The notes under the pieces: generated by a model | Told to the model about the DNA's origin: nothing | The model's input: only the letters and a program-made list of their open reading frames with translations | Database searches by the model: none | Position numbers and translations under genes: made by a program | In this document: positions 4,795 through 8,126 of the stretch, in pieces | How positions within the stretch are numbered: position 1 is the first letter of the stretch | Layout of the letters: every line of letters starts with the position of its first letter | Assembly: GCA_003096235.1 (NCBI GenBank) | Contig: PIXT01000065.1 | Location: 1-8,126, forward strand | Source: Candidatus Bathyarchaeum sp. | Lineage (GTDB): Archaea > Thermoproteota > Bathyarchaeia > Bathyarchaeales > Bathyarchaeaceae | DNA length: 8,126 bases | Direction of reading: 5' to 3'

Positions 4795-7249
4795 CAGTGG
4801 TTGTTGGTTCAGTTGTGTCTACTGGTGTGTCAGGTTCAATTGATGTTGCGGGTGTTGGTGCAGAGTCGATGCCAAAGGCGGTTGTCATCTGTGAGGCATA
4901 GTAAGAGTTTGAGCCTTCGAATACTGCTGTAACTTGGTATTCTCCGACAATTGCGGGTGTCCACATGTGGCTGTATACACCGTTTGAATCGCATGTAGTT
5001 GTTGTTTGGTAGTAGTCACCATTAGGGTCTTGTATGATCAGAGTAACTTCTGCGCCTGTAACAGTAGAGGGGCGTTCAAATTGGTTGTATACGTAAAGCA
5101 TCCAATCGGACATTGATTCGTCAGCTACTACGGGTACGCCATGTGGGAATCGTAGTTTGATTGCTGCATCGTCTGTGCCTGGAGAGATGTCTGTGACTGC
5201 ACCGGTTATCATTACGCTGCTGCCTTGTGCTTGAATTTCTGGGGATGCGTTTACTGTAACTGCGCTTGGACCTTTACCAATTGCATAAATTTCTTGGTTG
5301 TATTCATTGTACATTACTAGGGTGCTGTCTGCCATCATTGGGCTACTGCCCCATTCGCTTCCGCGGATTGCAATCCTGAAAAGTTGTTCACCTGTTTCTA
5401 GGTCAAGACAAATTAAGGGTGCATCACGGGGTTGTGGGTCTCGGGGGTTGTGTTCCGTGTTTTCTATGTATAGTTTGCCGTCAGTAACGATTACGGGTCG
5501 GAATCTCCAAAGGTTGTTGTGCAAAACTTCGGTGAATGGGTCATCAATATCGAAAGTCCATTCTACTGCACCAGTTTGTGCATTGTAGCACCAAACGGTT
5601 CCACCATAGTTTCCAGCAATAACTTTTCCATCAGCAATGATGTCCCAGCTGTTACCAGAAGAGTGGCCCCAGTTGTCAGTGTAGTGTCGCATGGGTGTTG
5701 GGCCCCAGAGTTCTTCGCCTGTGCTTAGACGGAAACCGTAGGTTACTCTAGTTTCTTTTGTGGATACAATGAACAAGTCTTCTGCTTCGTTTACGTCTTC
5801 AACAGATAGCAGTGCGGCTCCACTAGGTACTGACCAAGTAGCATCCCACATTAGTTCAGCATCACCGTGTTCTAGGTCAACACTGATTGCCCACATAGTA
5901 GCGGGGTTAGGTGCAGGACCACTACGAGTGAAGTCTGCTCCAAGGATTACTCCTTGACGGTACTTGTAGACACTTCCAGGAAGTTCAGCTAGACCAGGAA
6001 TGGTAACAGTCCATTCGATTCCTGCTGATGCGTTATAGGTTTGTCCTTGGGGTCTCCAGCTTCCTTCAGTGGCAACTATTCTACTAGAGTTCCATAGGGT
6101 CATTGTTCCAGCGTTTTTGTTTACGCTATAAAGGAATATTTCGCCTTTTGGTCCATAGACTTTGGTGCCGCTTGGCATGTCTTCCATGGTGTATACCCAT
6201 CGTCCAGTGAATGGATCAAAAGCGTGCCAGTTACTTCCTTCAGTTGCCCATAGGAAATCAAAGACTCCGTGATAGTTGTATGAGTCCCAGTAGAAAGTTT
6301 GACCGAAAGACAACCTTAGGTTTGTTGCTGTTGGTGCGTCTAAAGCTTTGCTCCATAGAGTTTCACCGGTGTGAATGTCTATGGCGTTAACCCATTGTTC
6401 TGCGTTGGTGCCGATTCCTTCAAATTGGTTGTAGAACAGAATTCCTCCAATTATTACTGGTCCAGCAGCTCCAAAGAGTCCACCGCTACCGAATTTTCCT
6501 TCGTAGGCGTCTCCTTGTTCAAAGCCGTGTTCACCAGATATTCCTCCAGCAAGACCTCCCATAGTTAGGGGTTCAGTCCATAATACGTGTGGACTTTCTG
6601 GGGCATAGTCATTGTAAGGAGCAATTATTGAGTGAGGATCAGGGTTTGTTGGGGGTACATATCCAAGCCAGTTTGAGGAAATGGTGTACCATTCGCGCAT
6701 TTGTTGATCAATTGGACGGCTCCAGTATTCAGAAGGAAGAGAGTGACCAGGATAGAAAGAGATTGGTTCATCTTGAACGATGAATTCAAGTTCTTCACTG
6801 TAGGATTCATCCATGATTGTTCCTGCAGCTCCAATGTAATTTGAAGCGGTTGTTAGAACTTGTTCAGGGAAGTAAGTTCTAACGCTATAGCTTCCAACCA
6901 TTGTAGGAGTGTAAAGAACTCCGGTTCCACCTGTTGTGTCAGTTTGGATTTGGTCGATTGTTTCTGTGTGTCCTTGAGGGTCAGTTATTTCAACAGCTAA
7001 ATCCGACCATCCACCCATTTGGGTAGGTGTGGGATATACGCTGCCTACGTGAAATATTACTGGTTGATTTACTTGAACTGGGTTAGGCATTACGTTAATG
7101 TAAGGAACTGGTTCAAAGTGTTTTGGTTCTTGAGCGATAGCACTAGAAAAAGCAATAGTTAACAAAGACAACGATAAGATAAAAACTACCAAAATCGTTG
7201 CTAATTTTGATTTTTTCATATTTTTCAGTTTTAACACCTTTGAGACCAT
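4700..7249 (-). CDS. Surface protein B: secreted, C-terminally anchored PQQ-like beta-propeller protein, paralogue of A
   Basis: An 849-residue paralogue of surface protein A with the same domain order: signal peptide (core ~17-35, cleavage near AIA39); Ig-like domain (~48-158, with TDTTGGTGVLYTPTMVGSYS); EYWSRPIDQQMREW linker motif (174-187); PQQ-like propeller (~215-660) with IDIHTGETLW (290-299), RLSTGEELW (507-515), YNAQTGAVEWTFD (555-567) and LDLETGEQLF (615-624); second Ig-like domain (~663-795); Thr/Pro/Asp/Glu stalk (797-820); transmembrane helix (~825-844); KRK end. Compared with A it has an inserted loop near 250-270 and shorter Gly-rich segments. The start is uncertain: the ATG at 7249 is only ~19 nt from the TATA-like element, whereas Met11 (7219, MKKSKLATIL) fits both the promoter spacing and a normal signal-peptide n-region. 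It is probably a ligand- or partner-binding cell-surface protein; no enzyme residues are recognised. It is divergent from the Lrp-type regulator. Confidence 0.88.
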   Translation of the reverse strand: MVSKVLKLKNMKKSKLATILVVFILSLSLLTIAFSSAIAQEPKHFEPVPYINVMPNPVQVNQPVIFHVGSVYPTPTQMGGWSDLAVEITDPQGHTETIDQIQTDTTGGTGVLYTPTMVGSYSVRTYFPEQVLTTASNYIGAAGTIMDESYSEELEFIVQDEPISFYPGHSLPSEYWSRPIDQQMREWYTISSNWLGYVPPTNPDPHSIIAPYNDYAPESPHVLWTEPLTMGGLAGGISGEHGFEQGDAYEGKFGSGGLFGAAGPVIIGGILFYNQFEGIGTNAEQWVNAIDIHTGETLWSKALDAPTATNLRLSFGQTFYWDSYNYHGVFDFLWATEGSNWHAFDPFTGRWVYTMEDMPSGTKVYGPKGEIFLYSVNKNAGTMTLWNSSRIVATEGSWRPQGQTYNASAGIEWTVTIPGLAELPGSVYKYRQGVILGADFTRSGPAPNPATMWAISVDLEHGDAELMWDATWSVPSGAALLSVEDVNEAEDLFIVSTKETRVTYGFRLSTGEELWGPTPMRHYTDNWGHSSGNSWDIIADGKVIAGNYGGTVWCYNAQTGAVEWTFDIDDPFTEVLHNNLWRFRPVIVTDGKLYIENTEHNPRDPQPRDAPLICLDLETGEQLFRIAIRGSEWGSSPMMADSTLVMYNEYNQEIYAIGKGPSAVTVNASPEIQAQGSSVMITGAVTDISPGTDDAAIKLRFPHGVPVVADESMSDWMLYVYNQFERPSTVTGAEVTLIIQDPNGDYYQTTTTCDSNGVYSHMWTPAIVGEYQVTAVFEGSNSYYASQMTTAFGIDSAPTPATSIEPDTPVDTTEPTTTAPFITTELAIIAAVAVAAVIGVAAYVLLKRK

Positions 7250-7259
7250 TTTAACTATG

Positions 7260-7276
7260 AAATGTTTATAACATTT
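7260..7276 (-). promoter_or_regulatory. TATA element of surface protein B inside a perfect inverted repeat (candidate operator)
   Basis: AAATGTT (7260-7266) - TAT - AACATTT (7270-7276) is a perfect 7-nt-arm palindrome. On the minus strand it contains TTATAAAC, a good archaeal TATA core, so a protein bound here would compete with TBP and act as a repressor. The predicted start site is about 7242, downstream of the most upstream ATG of surface protein B. The candidate binders are the Lrp-type proteins encoded next door or the TrmB-family protein; this is inference. Confidence 0.5.
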
Positions 7277-7291
7277 TTGGTAAAAACAAAA

Positions 7292-7344
7292 AAAATACGA
7301 TAAACGACACTAAAAAAAGAAAAAAACATAGTAAAATACGATAA
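7292..7344. repeat. Two direct copies of AAAATACGATAA, 41 bp apart, between surface protein B and the Lrp-type gene
   Basis: The 12-mer occurs at 7292-7303 and 7333-7344. The 41-bp spacing is close to four DNA turns, so both copies face the same side of the helix. A degraded relative, AATTACGAAAA, lies at 7354-7364. The region between the divergent promoters is otherwise A-rich and featureless. Helically phased sites are typical of Lrp/AsnC operators, so these are candidate regulator binding sites. Confidence 0.45.
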
Positions 7345-7388
7345 TTAGGAAATAATTACGAAAAACAGTTTTAAGGAAAGAGCGAACA

Positions 7389-7400
7389 AATATTATAAAA
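7389..7400 (+). promoter_or_regulatory. Candidate promoter of the Lrp/AsnC-type gene pair
   Basis: AATATTATAAAA, preceded by GCGAACA, is a convincing TATA with a partial BRE. The start site would fall near 7421, giving a leader of only ~11 nt before the TTG at 7432. The leader lacks a clear ribosome binding site, so translation of the first gene may begin in a near-leaderless way. Both regulator genes would be read from here. Confidence 0.5.
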
Positions 7401-7431
7401 AGAAGTTCATGACAAATAAGCAAAGAAATGG

Positions 7432-7914
7432 TTGAGGAGTGTCAACTTAATACCAAATCAACTAGATAAAATTGACAAAGAAATTCTAGTCGCATTACTG
7501 AAAGATTCCCGGAAAAAGTTTACAGACATCGCCAAAGATTGCAAAGTGTCAACATCCAACATCAAAAAACGGTACACTAAACTGAAAGAAATTGGCATAA
7601 TAAAAAATTCAACTGTTATTGTTAACGCAAAAAAACTGGGATACCAAGGTCACTTGAGTTTGTATGTTAACGTAAAAGTTAATGAAGAAAAAGAATTCAT
7701 GAAATATGTTAGACAAATAAGAGTAGCAACAACATATCATGTTGAACTTAATGAAAACTACAACGTGCATGTGTTGATGCCCATTAAAGACATGAACGAA
7801 ATTGAATCCAGAAAACAACAAATCAAAAATCATCCCACAGTAATTAGCTTGAAGGCAAACATATGGACTCAGATAGAGATTTTTCCAGAAAACTTGTCAG
7901 CATTATTGCAGTAA
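7432..7914 (+). CDS. Lrp/AsnC-family transcriptional regulator
   Basis: A 160-residue protein with the standard Lrp/AsnC plan. N-terminal HTH (about 10-60): LDKIDKEILVALLKDSRKKF, IAKDCKVSTSNIKKRYTKLK and the exit motif EIGIIKNSTVIVNAKKLGY (53-71). C-terminal RAM-like ligand and oligomerisation domain (about 74-150) with strand YVNVKV, helix KEFMKYVRQI, strands VATTYHVELNENYNVHVLMP, a second helix and a final strand. The length is normal for the family. TTG at 7432 is the likely start because it is the only upstream initiator in frame. An ATG at 7428 is in another frame and stops after 13 codons (7428-7469). The gene is divergent from surface protein B and co-transcribed with the next HTH gene. 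Ligand and targets are unknown; control of surface protein B is the simplest inference. Confidence 0.82.
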   Translation: MRSVNLIPNQLDKIDKEILVALLKDSRKKFTDIAKDCKVSTSNIKKRYTKLKEIGIIKNSTVIVNAKKLGYQGHLSLYVNVKVNEEKEFMKYVRQIRVATTYHVELNENYNVHVLMPIKDMNEIESRKQQIKNHPTVISLKANIWTQIEIFPENLSALLQ

Positions 7915-7927
7915 CTTTGGTGTCTAA

Positions 7928-8126
7928 ATGGATAAATTAGATCTAAAAATAATAAAAAAATTAATGGCGGATTCCAGGACGCCCTTCAGCAAAATTTCTA
8001 GTGAACTTGGAGTTTCCACGGACACAGTAATTCGAAGATACAACAAACTCAAAGAAACAGGCACAATACAACCCATACTGAATGTTGACATTTTTAAACT
8101 TGGATATGATGTGCGGGTTTGGTACA
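7928..8126 (+). CDS. Second Lrp/AsnC-type regulator, N-terminal part (cut by window edge)
   Basis: Sixty-six codons are visible before the window ends. They read MDKLDLKIIKKLMADSRTPF, then the HTH ISSELGVSTDTVIRRYNKLK, then ETGTIQPILNVDIFKLGYDV, matching the first Lrp-type gene position by position (DxxDxKI, STxxxxxRYxKLKExGxI, KLGY). The start ATG is preceded by GGTG (7919-7922) with 5-nt spacing and comes 13 nt after the previous stop, so the two genes form an operon. It is probably a tandem duplicate or distant paralogue that may form heteromers. Whether a full RAM domain follows cannot be seen. Confidence 0.82.
   Translation, partial: MDKLDLKIIKKLMADSRTPFSKISSELGVSTDTVIRRYNKLKETGTIQPILNVDIFKLGYDVRVWY

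Noticed and set aside
5298..6783. Similar + strand open frames across surface protein B
   Set aside because: Antisense shadows of the 849-codon gene, with no homology or start signals that I can recognise.
907..7249. The two propeller proteins as PQQ-dependent dehydrogenases
   Set aside because: Blade motifs of the PQQ-like type are present, but I see no recognised cofactor-binding and catalytic set. The N- and C-terminal Ig-like domains and membrane anchor fit a surface-binding protein.
7428..7469. ATG-started 13-codon ORF overlapping the start of the Lrp-type gene
   Set aside because: It is out of frame and very short; it is most likely incidental, though it leaves the start of the real gene somewhat uncertain.
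1..8126. CRISPR array, tRNA genes or defence system
   Set aside because: No regularly spaced repeats, no tRNA-like cloverleaf, and no Cas, nuclease or toxin-antitoxin proteins were found.

Overview
The window looks like a low-GC archaeal chromosome segment. The evidence is an archaeal-type SRP (7S) RNA with a long terminal helix, TATA-type promoter candidates, TrmB and Lrp/AsnC regulators, TTG starts, and large secreted PQQ-like beta-propeller proteins ending in a C-terminal membrane anchor. The style of the two propeller proteins (EYW-RPID motif, C-terminal ELAIIAAVAVAA anchor, KRK tail) recalls Bathyarchaeia (the old MCG lineage). That placement is from recognition only and was not tested.

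Layout: 20-336 holds the SRP RNA on +. It converges on a small ywbE-family gene (365-562, -) through a short shared T/A-rich terminator. Then comes surface protein A (907-3432, -), divergent from a TrmB-family regulator (3622-4431, +). That regulator converges on surface protein B (4700-7249, -), a paralogue of A, which is in turn divergent from an Lrp/AsnC-type regulator (7432-7914, +). A second Lrp/AsnC-type gene follows after 13 nt and runs off the right edge (7928-8126, +).

The main biological theme is a pair of paralogous, exported, membrane-anchored propeller proteins, each facing a one-component regulator of a different family across a divergent promoter region. Each divergent region contains symmetrical or repeated DNA that could be operator sequence: a quasi-palindrome at 3472-3496, a perfect inverted repeat over the TATA element at 7260-7276, and two copies of a 12-mer 41 bp apart at 7292 and 7333. 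This suggests condition-dependent alternation or tuning of cell-surface proteins, which is inference.

The most unexpected signal is a repeated module at the 3' ends of the two surface-protein genes (747-1001 and 4554-4794). It covers the last ~30 codons plus ~150 bp of downstream non-coding DNA and includes a 60-nt stretch that is identical in both copies, although the proteins are otherwise only moderately similar. Read on the other strand, the non-coding part resembles the start of a small secreted-protein ORF with an SD-like GGTGA. Read on the gene strand, it carries U-tracts suitable for termination. The two readings are given as separate entries.
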